64,000 bases of DNA from positions 13,634,001 through 13,698,000 of the forward strand of contig NC_003070.9 of NCBI RefSeq assembly GCF_000001735.4, written 5' to 3'. The notes under the pieces are model-generated. The model was not told the origin of the DNA and did no database searches. It was given only the letters and a program-made list of their open reading frames with translations. The stretch comes from Arabidopsis thaliana. Its lineage: Eukaryota; Streptophyta; Magnoliopsida; Brassicales; Brassicaceae. Of the stretch, positions 1 to 12,780 are shown in pieces. The translations under genes and the position numbers were made by a program. Within the stretch, counting starts at the first letter, position 1, and each line of letters starts with the position of its first letter.

Positions 1-1199
1 TTCGGTTAGCAGATCTTTGGGTCTGGTTTCTTCTCCGCTTTTGTGAGTTAGATAGATTCGATTTTGGTTCCTTTTTTTAGGGTTCTTGGTTGCTTGTGAG
101 GCTTGTATCGAACGGAGGTGGCTTTGTTTGTGGGTTTTAAAATTTCATCTTTGCTCTACCTCTCCTTTAGTCCTCTTGCTTGTTGGTCATTCCGATAGTA
201 TTTTGTTGATGAGCCACCTACTAGCCACTTTACTTTCGAGATTGGTTCTAGACCGAGTTGTGCCTATATGTAAGGAAAAAGGTATTTGCCTCGGGTCTCC
301 AAAATATAAACCTTGTTTATGGCCCTCAAATATAAAAGATGGTGTATCATAATGGTTTTGAAGTACCAAAACCAAGGATCGATTTCTCTCCCATGTTTCT
401 TTTTTATATAGAACTAGATCATAACATGTGCTATACAGCACGGGCATTAATATTTTTCATGAATAAAATTGAATACTTTGTTTTGATTATCTAAGTGTAA
501 AAGTGATGCCATAATATGTTTTAATTTTATTACTATTTGAATACAATGCTGCATTAGATTGTTTTTGTTTAAATACATCATATTTATATTAAATACATCA
601 TATTTAGTTTATATTAAATGTGAAAATTTTGTATCCAAGTTATATTACGTATTTTATTTGGAAAGAAAAATGTTTTGTTTGTATGAGAACATATAGTTTT
701 TGGCCCAACTTTGAATTAGTTTTTGTATTTTGTGTTGGTTTTAGTCGTTGGCCTAATTTGGTCCAATAAAGATATATAGGCTCTAGATTCTATTATGTCT
801 GATTTAATTATTTAAAAATTTAATAAATAAAAACTATACCTAAAACTTAATGGAATGCTGACAAAAAAAAATTGATTGGAAATTACATGATTTCCTACGA
901 CTGGGCTTCTTACAACCATCAAAATTTTTGTAAGAATTTGTGAAGAAAAATCTCTTCTTTCCCGATTGCAGCTCAAATCTTTCATTCCAAATCACTATAA
1001 CTTGGTCGATTGCAGGTTCGTCTTTCATTCCAAATCACCCAAATAATCCAAAACTCCTCTGTATTTTGCTTCACTATTTGCTTCGTCTTCCACCCAAATA
1101 AAATCTCAGGTACCAAAGCTAGATTAAAATTAATTAGGTACCAATTTGTTCTGTTTTAGATTGTTTGTTCAAGGCTGAAACTTTATTGGTTTTCTGTTA
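1..1199. other. Intergenic DNA, no gene recognised
   Basis: No convincing coding region is seen. The first 480 bases are less AT-rich than what follows, but the open frames match no family I know. A short tandem duplication lies at 963-994 and 1007-1038, both copies containing CTTTCATTCCAAATCAC. The stretch from about 1040 ends in a possible intron (ending TTATAG at 1202) leading into the HCF101-like fragment, so it may be captured 5' sequence of that fragment. Confidence 0.4.
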
Positions 1200-1202
1200 T
1201 AG

Positions 1203-1540
1203 GTTTCGTTCCGTCTGGAGCGGACAACACTGGCATTGGCAGGACATGGTAAATGACATAAACCAAACATATAACTAAAGATTTTTGAGCTATATCCTTA
1301 ATTAGTTTAGTTATATGAGCAATGAATCAGTGTTTTTAGTGTATCCTAGTTATGTTTGTTTGATGGATTACCACTCTTTTGTAGTTTGAGAATGAGGCAA
1401 ATGATGTAGTTGCGGCGCTTCCATAGGTGAAGCAGGTTAATGTGACAATGTCAGCACAACCAGCCAAGTCCATATTTGCAGGGCAACTTCCCTTTGGACT
1501 ACAAAGAATTTCAAACATCATCGCTGTTTCTAGTTGCAAG
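1203..1540 (+). pseudogene. HCF101: HCF101-like gene fragment (two exons and an intron)
   Basis: Two exon-like blocks resemble HCF101, the plastid Mrp/NBP35-type P-loop protein that supports 4Fe-4S cluster assembly for photosystem I. Block 1 (1203-1248) reads VSFRLERTT, like the end of the N-terminal DUF59-type domain. It is followed by a GT...AG intron (1249-1384). Block 2 (1385-1540) reads FENEANDVVAAL, then VTMSAQPAKSIFAGQ and ISNIIAVSSCK, the lead-in to the Walker A motif, and ends exactly at a GT donor. An in-frame TAG (1424-1426) sits where a Trp codon is expected, and no following exon with GGVGKST is seen. The piece is therefore a non-functional fragment that kept its introns, which points to DNA-level capture (Helitron or Pack-MULE) or an old segmental copy. 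The family match is from memory. Confidence 0.7.
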
Positions 1541-2687
1541 GTACAAATATCTTCCCATGATTTTTTTTTCTTTGTAAGCTCTTGATGTTTCTTTTTGAAC
1601 TGAAGTTGTTCTCAAAGTAGTCATGGTGAAGTGATATGAATAAGATGTCATGTACTGTATTCTTTGTTTCTTTATCATATTCTTGTCTTCTTCGAGTTTT
1701 TTGGAAGCTATTCAATAGATTTAGTTTTCGATAACATAACTGTTTCTTTCATGACCAGGGAAGATAGAAATGAAAGCGTGTCTGGTCTTTCTACTTCTTG
1801 ACATTGAAACTAATTGGGTTCTTATTGAACTCCGAGTCATTGAAAATCAATAGAATACTACATACACATATATTTATGAACACAGTGGATCTTCTTCTCC
1901 TCCTCTTGTTATATGATCCACTATCGTCTCCTGACCACGACGTCGTCGTTTTTTCCGTTACGCGTATGCAGTTTCCCATTTTGTTGTGTTTATTTGATGA
2001 TTGAGTTTGTTGAGATAAATATTTATAGCTTAAATATTTGATTGTTAATATTTAAAAATGAATATAAGGCTCGAGGGAAAAAGATTAGATTTGTACGGCC
2101 ATGTTGGGAGAGAATACAAAGGCTGATTATTCTTTACGTAGAAGGTCTTGTTTTTCAAAGTTACGTTGTAATTAGTTGACCAAAGCCTGTTTCATCCTCA
2201 TCCACTTCTTGTAACTGATATACTTCCAAAACAGAACACAACAAAAAAAACATCACAACAGGCTAATCAACCCCTCTCTTATGTGCGTTTCAAGTATGTT
2301 TTCTTTCCTAGAATCATGAATCTTGACTCAAGTTTTGATTTGCAATCTCCTATTTTGTCTGATTTTTTTTTTGATATAAAATTGGAAAGAAATGCGAGGT
2401 TGATGAGATATGGAGCCAAAAGGAATATGTAAATCCCATAGCTGATTGTTGCCACAATGAGGGTCATATATGAATTTGGTCGTCCTTATACATGAAAGCT
2501 AAGTAGTATATTATATTGCAGTTCGTGAATCCATTAGCTCTATTTAAAGATTGAAAAAACTACTTATATGTTGAAGACAGCTTAAGGTTTAACTTGTTAT
2601 ATTATCAAGTAAGTTCTCTTAAGAAGAACTCTAATCTGATTACAAATTTAAATGCAGGTTTGCACTTGTAAAGCCTAAAATAGTTAC
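1541..2687. other. Intergenic DNA, nothing recognised
   Basis: AT-rich sequence after the HCF101-like fragment. The start may be its captured intron. Open frames here are short, overlap on both strands and match no family I know. Confidence 0.35.
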
Positions 2688-2825
2688 ATTCTCATCTGCT
2701 AAAATCATTTCATAAGACATCCCAGAACCCTTGGTATAATTATTCCACGCATGAAGAATTTTAACTTGAATACACCAAGAGATTTTGAAAGGTTTCAAGT
2801 TTTTGATAGCTGTCACTTCATCCAT
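2688..2825 (-). pseudogene. RPA70-like OB-fold (DUF223-type) exon fragment
   Basis: Reading leftward from the ATG at 2825, 46 codons give MDEVTAIKNLKPFKISW followed by QVKILHAWNNYT and MILADEN, ending at a plausible GT donor (GAGAAT/GTAACT). This is the pattern of the first OB-fold of plant RPA1-like/DUF223 proteins, which bind single-stranded DNA. Such copies occur both as host genes and as passengers of Helitrons, whose plant forms often encode RPA-like proteins. No second exon was found to the left, and the frame runs on into a stop at 2640, so a relic is more likely than a gene. No Helitron termini were identified around it. Confidence 0.5.
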
Positions 2826-2829
2826 TTTG

Positions 2830-3764
2830 TTTGGTTTTGCAGTGAGTAATGAACTGGTTTATGAGAGAAGGCACATTAACATCGTGAAGTTATTCCTACT
2901 CTAGACGTTTATTTATAATAAGTGTTGGGCGGATTAGATAGATAGAGATCTTCCATTTGATAAGTTTGTTAGCATAAATTAGTTGGGCTATTATAAATTT
3001 AGGCACATTTTGGGCCAAAAATTAGAAAAAGGGTACATTTCAATTGGGCTTACAAGCCTAAGCATTTTTGGCCTGTTTAAAAGTCTATTTTACCCTAAAG
3101 TGAAATCTTCATTGTTTTCTTCTCTTCCTCTTCATCCCTTCCTTTTTTCTTCATATTCCCAAAAAAATTTAATTTTGTTCCTGAGAAAATTTGTTTTTGA
3201 TTACAAACACTAAACCCTAAGAAATGATACTAAAAAGGGAATCCAAACAAAATAATTAAATGAACCGTTTGAGATATAAAAAAAGGATGAACTAATTACG
3301 AGATAAAAATTTGAGATCTAATCATTTTCTTCTTCGAGCTTGTTCATCATGAGATGTGAGTCATGACCATCACTTCTCACCACCGCCCATCATTGTTGTT
3401 GCCAGAGCTTATGTATTGTCGTTGTTTCGTTGTTGTAAGCGGAGATCTTGTCCGATGTCTTCCATTTTGTTAAAAAATCGAATTAATCGATTTAATCAAA
3501 GAAACAATTTCAGATCGATAAAAAAAAAAATCGAAGAAACAATCTCATCAATTGGAGGAACCTCAAACTATATCTAATCGGTTGGGAAAAAAAACTCTAG
3601 ACTCATATCCAATTTTTAAATAATTTGATAAGGGCAAAATCGTCAATAAAAAGTAATAGAATTACCCATTTTTGTAAGGCATGTGTAAAATGCTTAATCA
3701 TACAATACCGTTCACTTTATTGTGATATTTTCATAATTGATCCTAAATTAGTTAGTGAAATATT
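2830..3764. other. Intergenic DNA, nothing recognised
   Basis: AT-rich sequence with scattered TTGGGC and TTTACCCTAAA strings of the kind found near ends of Brassicaceae DNA transposons, but no matching pair of terminal repeats was found. Open frames at 2983-3213 and 3356-3577 look non-coding. Confidence 0.35.
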
Positions 3765-3765
3765 C

Positions 3766-4085
3766 TGGTAGAAGGAATATTATTTGTTATATGGAATATT
3801 ATCTGTTAAGAGAAAGATATGGCGATAGAAATTTGAATCCGGATGGTAAATATATATTATATTCATATTTGAAAGAAGTGTATAATAAAGATCTGCTAAA
3901 TATTAGTCAACTGATTATGGAGAGAATGTTTTTTAACGAAAAATGTTCAATGTGTTCATCGTGAAAAAGAATATAATTTCTTCCGTTTCATACAATTTAT
4001 GGTATTTTGAATTTCAATTTATGGTAGAAGGAATATTATTTGTTAAATGGAATATAATCTGTTAAGAGGAAGATATGGCGATAGG
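3766..4085. repeat. Direct repeat pair of about 64 bp
   Basis: The block starting TGGTAGAAGGAATATTATTT at 3766 recurs at 4022 with a few changes, running through AAGATATGGCGATAG in both copies. The offset is 256 bp. A 69-residue open frame (3755-3964) overlaps the first copy and ends before the second; it has no recognisable domain. This could be a partial tandem duplication or the remains of a repeated element. Confidence 0.7.
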
Positions 4086-4089
4086 AATA

Positions 4090-5173
4090 AATATTTTATA
4101 TATTCGTTAAGATTTTGAAGATTTTGGATTAAAGGAAACTATTAAGATTATCATAGAAAAATATGGTATATACCCGTTTGATTATGTATTTATCTGTGTG
4201 TTTAATAGATGGATATTGTTGTTAATTGACTTTGCTAACCTTAATGATGTGAAACGAATTTAACGTTGAATTGATTTTTCTAACGGCATTGACATGTAAT
4301 TAAGAGGATTTTTATTCCTCTTAAAAAGTGACTAACCTGATTTTTAATGTTTTTCTTTATTCACTTTATTTCTTTTAACCTACTTCAACTCTTCTAAATA
4401 TCTATTAACTTAACATATATTAATTCATCTTTATGTAGCTTTCTTTATAAATAATGATTGTGCTGATTTGATGATAAAAAAAATTTGAACTCTTTAGAAA
4501 CATGTATTTGAGATCATATCTAATTGGAGCCCAAAAAACATAAAATTATGAAAATTTGGTGAGAGCGTTAATTAAAAATGAAGAAAAAAAAATTAAGTCT
4601 TAGTTATATTATTATTTTGTTTTCAATGATTTTTTTAGTTTATTTATTTATTTATTTAAAAAAGTCCTAATATCAACTTTGCCTTAACCCCCGATAAGTT
4701 TAGACACGACACTAGTTCTTGGCGAAACAATGGAATCATTCTCTAGCTCTTCTCTTGTGAGGACGTCGTCAGTTTTATGTATGTAGTTGGCTGAAGCTGT
4801 TTCGACGAGTGTCCGCATGTAAAGAGTTATTGATCTTATTTGACTTATCTCTAGTTGATTTTCAAGTTTTTTGCCTTCTTCCTAATGTTTTGTTGCTTTC
4901 TTCGTATTGGCTTGTGAGGTATGATAGTGGTTGTATTTGTGTCTCTAGTATTGATGGTTACTTGCTTTCCTCTTTATCGGTTTTGCTATTTTTTGGTTTG
5001 ACGTCGGTGTGAGGTCTCCATGGTCTTATTGGTGCTTCCGACGTTCACAGGTTCTATAGGAAAGCTTGGCGAGATCTATCGTTCCTTTGTTCAATTTTAG
5101 CGCTTAGGTTTCAATGTTTTCCTATGTGGTTCAGTGGTTCTCTCTTTTCTTACATTGGTTTCTGTTTGTATAT
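4090..5173. other. Intergenic DNA, possibly old LINE 3' sequence at its right end
   Basis: 4090-4700 is very AT-rich with nothing recognised. From about 4700 the composition shifts, and the style (about 4730-5170) resembles a plant LINE 3' untranslated region. That sequence seems to resume after the Harbinger element at 6260, where it ends in a poly(A) run. This is inference from style and position, not from a proven match. Confidence 0.3.
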
Positions 5174-5176
5174 TAA

Positions 5177-6256
5177 GGGCTTGATTGGTTCTCCCTCTGC
5201 CACCCGCAAACGCTGCGTTTGCGGGTGGTAGCGGTTATTAGCGGTTGGCACCAATCATAGAAACCGCTAGATACCGCTTTGGACCGCTCGAAATCGCCAG
5301 ATTTCAAAAGCTCATTCCCGCAAGCGTTTGCGGGTGCGGGCGGTAGCGGTTAAGTTAAAAAAAAAAAAATTAATTCATTAAAATAATTATATCTTCCACC
5401 CAAACCCTATACTTATTCTTATCAGAAAACCCTAATCAATATATTGAAACCCTATTCTCTCAATTATGGCATCCACCCAAACTGACGAAAATCAAAGTCA
5501 AAATTAAGAATCAAACGTAAGTATGATCTATCCTTTCATCCATTCATTAGCTAGTGTAATTCTCGGAATATTTCATGGCATCGTTTTTTTTTTTTTGGTT
5601 TTTTTTGTGTTTTTTGATTGAATACATGTTTTGATTTGTTTTCTCGATTAGAAAATCATTTGGTCAGACGAGACCACATTTGCGTTACTTCAAAGACTTT
5701 GATTTCTAAGTGATGTTCAAAAAGAAAATATTCTTAAGAATATTAACGTTTGGAAAAATTTTGAGTTGGAGATGTGTTAAAAATCGTTTGGATATCTTGA
5801 AGAAACTTTATCATATGTATAGAGGCAATCTAGAAAACCCGTGAGGTCAACGTTATTTACAGTTTATCACACTACTTGATGCAATTTTTGGTGATTTACC
5901 AAATGCATAAAGTATTAAGTTTTTTCTTACAAAATCTATTTATTTTTGAATTTTCAGTTTTATTTATGGTTTTAATTATTAAGCATGTTTAATTTTTCAA
6001 ATATTATCAATTTATCATAATAATATATTGTATTTTTTCTTTTAATAGTAATATATTATATTTATTTTGGTTATTTTTTATTTAATTATTATCGCACCCG
6101 CTGGTTTACCAGTCATAAAACTCCCGCAACCGCACCCATTACCAAACGCTCAACCAGTCGTTCAAAACACTTGATAACGCTTGAAACCGCAACCGCCCGT
6201 TTCCGTAAACTCCCGCAACCGTAACCGTACCCGCTGTATTTAAACCAGTCTGGCCC
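5177..6256. mobile_element. Non-autonomous PIF/Harbinger element, TSD TAA
   Basis: The left end is GGGCTTGATTGGTT and the right end, reverse complemented, is GGGCCAGACTGGTTT: imperfect inverted ends of the GGGCC...TGGTT type of PIF/Harbinger. TAA flanks both sides (5174-5176 and 6257-6259), fitting the TWA target of this superfamily. The subterminal regions are rich in AGCGGTT and CGCAAACG repeats in opposite orientations (for example about 5205-5245 and 6110-6230). Inside, after a short frame reading MASTQTDENQSQN (5467-5505), lies a decayed stretch reading WSDETTFALLQRL (about 5657-5695), which resembles a Myb/SANT or trihelix-like DNA-binding module. Harbinger elements encode such a protein beside the transposase. 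No transposase is visible, so the element is probably an internal-deletion derivative. Confidence 0.75.
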
Positions 6257-6259
6257 TAA

Positions 6260-6390
6260 GGCTAGTGTACGTTAGTTTCTCCAAATTTGTTTGGGCAAAA
6301 CTTCCCTCTTCCGTCTGCCGGCATATGTAATTTTAACTTATATCCTTTCTTTGGTTCTTAATAAAATTCAGATGACAAAAAAAAAAATCG
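6260..6390 (+). other. LINE-like 3' tail ending in poly(A)
   Basis: The sequence ends TTCTTAATAAAATTCAGATGAC followed by about 11 A (6377-6387). This is a common 3' end of Brassicaceae L1-type LINEs. If correct, an old 5'-truncated LINE lies here and was interrupted by the Harbinger element to its left. No matching target duplication was identified. Confidence 0.45.
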
Positions 6391-6579
6391 CAAACAAATA
6401 TAACTTAATTCAAATCAAGAACAAAACGATAACCAAACTAAATTAGAAATGATTTTAATTTCTGTATAACCGATAAAATAAATAGCAGAACCAAACCAAA
6501 CCAAACCGCGAACCGATCTCGCACTCATATTGCTCTCTTTCTTCTTCTCTATATGCTCTGTTTTCGAGTAAATTGCCAT

Positions 6580-6588
6580 AAACCCTAA
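6580..6588 (+). promoter_or_regulatory. telo-box in the 5' leader of adenylosuccinate lyase
   Basis: AAACCCTAA lies 12 bases before the ATG. Telo-boxes are common in promoters and leaders of plant housekeeping and growth genes. Presence is seen; function here is inferred. Confidence 0.5.
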
Positions 6589-6599
6589 ATCACACAAAA

Positions 6600-8908
<2,309 letters not shown>

Positions 8909-9099
8909 TAATATGATCATATTGGTGTAGATGATTCTGCTTGTTGTATTATGATTTTCTTTTCCCAAATCCAATGGGAAAACAAGAATCAGTTTATTGA
9001 TCGTTGTGTTATGTTTCTTTTTTGAGTTTCAATTAATCTAGAGCCTCGTTTTGATCTTAAGCGTCATGAATTATATAAGTTGTGTGTGGTCAATGATTC

Positions 9100-10546
9100 T
9101 CAAACCAATAAAAAATTATGGTTATTAAACAGACCAATAGATTGAAACCTGATCCAAGGGCCATCTTGCTTCCATCTCAACATGTCTTTTTAGTCGAAAA
9201 ATACTTTTTCGGCCAAATGATGGTGAGTTTGTTTTTTCTTTTTGCTTGGAAATGATGAATATTCCTGAAATATCTATCTTTTAACATTCGAGCTACTAAA
9301 GATTTTAGATATTGTATCAATCGTCAATACTGTTTAGCCACATCATTGAACTCTCTAGGGAATGAAATCACAAACCTCCTTCTTTATCCATACACATTTT
9401 CTCTCATGCTATCCAATGAATCCTACAATCTCTTCCATTAGAACTCCACCAGTAATTCAAAATTGCACTCATTGACTTACTTGATCATTGTCTCTTTCCC
9501 ATATTTTGACAGATACTTAGCTGACTAACCATTAACCCGTTCATTAAATCTTCCCAAAATAGTTAACAATTTTACTTTTTGAACCCTTTAAACTCTCTAG
9601 TATACTTAATAGGTACCCATTCCACATTCCTTAGTAATTCCAAGGAAATTTTTAAGTTCTTCTTTTTTTTCTTTTTTTTGCAACACGCTTACCAAACAAG
9701 GCCGATGATTAATTGAAATTTATTTCTTGTCCTAAAGCTTTACAATAATTTATAACAACACCCATCACCGTTTTACATTCCTCCGCATCTGTTTTACAAT
9801 ACTATCATCCGCAAAAAGCAAATGTGGAATAGAAGGATTTCGTTTAGCTAGTTTAATGCCGGTTAGCATCTTCTCTCGCTCCGCTTTCTTAATATTAGAA
9901 ATCAGAACCTCCATACATAAAATAAACAAATAAAGGGAAAGAGAATCATCTTATCGTAAACCTCTGTTGGAAATTATATTTCCTCTTGCTTTCCCGTTAG
10001 AACTTGATACGAGACCAAACTAACACTCCAAATGATCCAAGAGATCTAATTAGAACTGATTCCCAACGAGTCATAACTACCTTTAAAATTCCCATTCTAT
10101 CCTATCATACGCTTTGCTCATATTCGTTTTTATTGCCAAAAAGTTCGTTTTACACAATATATTCCTCTGTAGTCCATGAAATATTTCTTGTGCTAGCATA
10201 ATGTTATCTATAATAAGTCTACCTGAAACAAATGTCGACTGTGTTTCAGAGACTAGCCGAAGTAAATATTTTTAAGCCTCAAACAAAGAATTTTTGAAAT
10301 AAACTTATAACTCACATTACAAAGACTTATTGGCCTAAACTCTGTCATCCTCTGTGGCTTTTCCGTCTTTAGAATTAAAAAAATATTTGTTTCATTTATT
10401 CTCTTATCAAAAGATCTTGTTCGGAAAAAATCTCTAACCAAACCAACCAAATCTTCTTTTAAAGAGTGCCAAAACCTTTGATAAAACAAAGCCGTCAGAC
10501 CATATGGGCCTTGTGTATTTTTTACGTGCATACAAAATAAAGCTTT
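9100..10546 (-). pseudogene. LINE (L1-type) ORF2 relic, 3' part, split by LTR element
   Basis: Reading leftward, fragments of a LINE reverse transcriptase appear in order. They are ALFYQRFWHSLKEDLVGLV and MTEFRPISLCNVSYKFISK (10253-10531), a block equivalent to the FVSGR...AYDRIEW region with stops and shifts (about 10060-10250), and LLFADDS with the catalytic FADD (about 9790-9830). Further left come GKRV (about 9670) and SLVARMLKDRYFRN of the connection region (about 9250-9310). Many stops and frameshifts show it is long dead. The upstream part continues beyond the LTR element at 20372. The target of that insertion was the GKALF... region of this LINE. Confidence 0.8.
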
Positions 10547-10644
10547 ACTAATGATAATAGGTTTTTTAGATCAATTAATCCTAAAGCACTATCATGTCGT
10601 TGTAGTATTTTAGGTTGTCAATCCAAATGGGTGTGATGCTAACA

Positions 10645-10996
10645 ATCAAGATGTGATCAGAAGTCATTAAGTCAAGCCAAGCATTAACAGGTTTTGGTGT
10701 GTTCTAGCAGAAACAATAAAACACTCGACCAACACAGCTCGTTGCAGAGCACTGGGTGTGGTCGAGTAACAGACAGTAAATGAAACAAAGATACTCGACT
10801 GCACAATCTGTGATCAATCAATCAAGATGTGATCAGAAGTCATTAAGTCAAGCCAAGCATTAACAGGTTTTGGTGTGTTCTAGCAGTCCTAAGTGAACAT
10901 GCAGAAAACAGAAAATCAAGCAGAAACAATAAAACACTCGACCAACACAGCTCGTTGCAGAGCACTGGGTGTGGTCGAGTAACAGACAGTAAATGA
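10645..10996. repeat. 176-bp tandem duplication in the left LTR
   Basis: ATCAAGATGTGATCAGAAGT begins at 10645 and again at 10821. The unit includes the GCCAAGCATTAACAGG and ACTCGACCAACACAGC segments. The first copy lacks a piece present in the second (the segment with AACATGCAGAAAACAG). The right LTR carries a single copy, so the duplication is private to this LTR. Confidence 0.85.
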
Positions 10997-12215
10997 AATA
11001 AAGATACTCGACTGCACAATCTGTTGCCAGACAACTGGATGGTCGAGTATCAGGTCGAGTAACAAGAAAGAGTTGCAGAAACTAAACAACAGATGACAAG
11101 ATGCAGTAAACAACAGTAAAGTAAACAAAGAAATCAATCAGATAAAGAATTCCATAGGATGGGATAATTGAGTAGTTTCGTTTCCTCAGTTTACAGGTGA
11201 TTGACATGCTCAATAAATTATCCCTAGACAACAAGTTCGGTAACCAAATCTAAGTGCCACCTCAACAGAGACCCTGAAGTTAAACTAGTCCCAGACTCAA
11301 TCACCATTGACGAGAGCTACCTAACAGGCATTACGAATCAACAAGTTAAAGCCAAAACGCTCCCTACAACCAATACCTTGGTACAGGGCCACGAATCTCT
11401 GGAATTAGTGGTTCAGACATTTCATCGAACACCTTTTGGGCGCGAAAATATATGGGCTCAAATTCAAGTTGATCAGAAAGCAATAGGCATTAAGAACAAC
11501 TAATCCAGAAGGGATTTATAAATCAAACTCAACCACCTCGCATACTGAGAATTCTAAACTACTCTTACCCATCCTCAGAAACTTATTCACTACTCAGACA
11601 TCATTGCAGAAAGCATAAACGTTGAATAGAATGAAAACATGATAACAAAAGAGTAATAGCAAGGTGATAACAGGATGAACAACAGTAAACGAAATCAAGA
11701 ACAAAATACTGAATACTGAATAGATTAAGAGAAAAATCCGGATTACAAAAGGTCAAGAACACAGTGTCTACAGAATAAAACTTAGATTTACGAAAATTGT
11801 AAAGTACATGCTACTTATAGCAAAATATTCTAAAACCCTAATACTCAAAACGACGCAGTATTGGGACGGATTAAGAACTGTACTCGACCCATGTGGTCGA
11901 GTGAGGGGTCGAGTGATAAGATGGAGTCTTCTTTTCTTCCTTGTACTCGAATGTCTGATTGAGTGCGGAATGGAGAAGACTTTGAAGCTGGCAGTCGAGT
12001 ATGTAGTCGAGTGATAGAGATGGTGGTACTCGGCTTGGTGGTAGAGTGATCGAGTGAAGGTGATGAAGGTACTCGACCACGTGGTCAAGTAGTGTGATCG
12101 AGTGAAGGTGATGTGGTGGACGTGATGATACTCGACCAGGCGGTCGAGTGATGAGATCGAGTGATTGTCTTGGTGGTACTCGACTAGGGGGTCAAGTGGT
12201 GATGTGAAGTGATGA

Positions 12216-12500
12216 TGATACTTGACCTCGTTGGTAGAGTGATTGGTCGAGTGAATGATGATGGCGATACTCGACCATGTTGGTAGAGTGATTTGTCGAG
12301 TGGATGATGATGGTGAGACTCGGCCATGTTGGTAGAGTGATTGGTCGAGTGAATGATGATGGTGATACTCTGCCATGTTGGTAGAGTGATTGGTCGAGTG
12401 AATGATGATGGTGATACTCGGCCATGTTGGTGGAGTGATAGGTCGAGTGAATAATGATGGTGATACTCGACCTGTTGGTAGAGTGATTCGCTATAGAGGT
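12216..12500. repeat. 49-bp minisatellite in the left LTR
   Basis: A unit of about 49 bp starting GATACTCGACCATGTTGGTA and containing GATTGGTCGAGTGAATGATG repeats at 12265, 12314, 12363, 12412 and 12462, with partial copies either side. Each unit carries two inverted ACTCGA/TCGAGT sites. The matching array in the right LTR is at about 19816-20110. Frames through it translate to His/Ser-rich repeats (EYHHHHSLDQSLYQ), which I regard as non-coding. Confidence 0.85.
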
Positions 12501-12765
12501 TGTGGCCGAGTAATTCAAGAACTCCATGATGACTATACTTGAGCTCGTGGTCAAGTATGTTGATTTGATCAGGTGCACTTCTTCCAATTAACTCACCAGC
12601 AGCTCCAAATCATCTGAAAACAACACAAATATGCAATATGCATGCANAACTATCCTAGACATGCAAAGTGATGACAAATGATGAGAAATGGTATAAAACA
12701 GTGGTGATATGATGCTAAAGTGATGACAAATGGATGCTCAAAACGTGTAAAATGCACACTTATCA

Positions 12766-12780
12766 ACTCCCCCAAACTTA
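12766..12780 (-). other. Polypurine tract of the Athila/Tat-like element
   Basis: The minus strand reads TAAGTTTGGGGGAGT directly before the 3' LTR, the usual plus-strand primer of LTR retrotransposons. A similar string lies at about 14216-14228. Confidence 0.8.

Larger units (their letters stand above)
10552..12765 (-). repeat. Left LTR (3' LTR) of the Athila/Tat-like element
   Basis: 2214 bp. On the plus strand it runs from TGATAATAGG to CACTTATCA. It matches 18321-20366 along its whole length with scattered substitutions (roughly 95 percent by eye). It is longer than its partner mainly because of a 176-bp tandem duplication near its left end. About 11880-12500 is dominated by ACTCGAC/GTCGAGT motifs. 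An unknown base (n) occurs at 12647. Confidence 0.92.

Noticed and set aside
84..447. Overlapping frames of 88 and 86 codons at the window start
   Set aside because: Opposite strands of the same non-repeated stretch, neither with recognisable motifs; could equally be old LINE 3' sequence.
10004..10201. 65-codon plus-strand ORF
   Set aside because: Antisense to the LINE RT relic; no independent support.
11768..12587. Long minus-strand frames of 202 and 131 codons with EYHHHHSLDQ repeats (and the equivalents at 19357-20188)
   Set aside because: They are translations of the 49-bp minisatellite in the LTRs; several frames are open at once because the unit lacks stops, and the two LTRs keep different frames.
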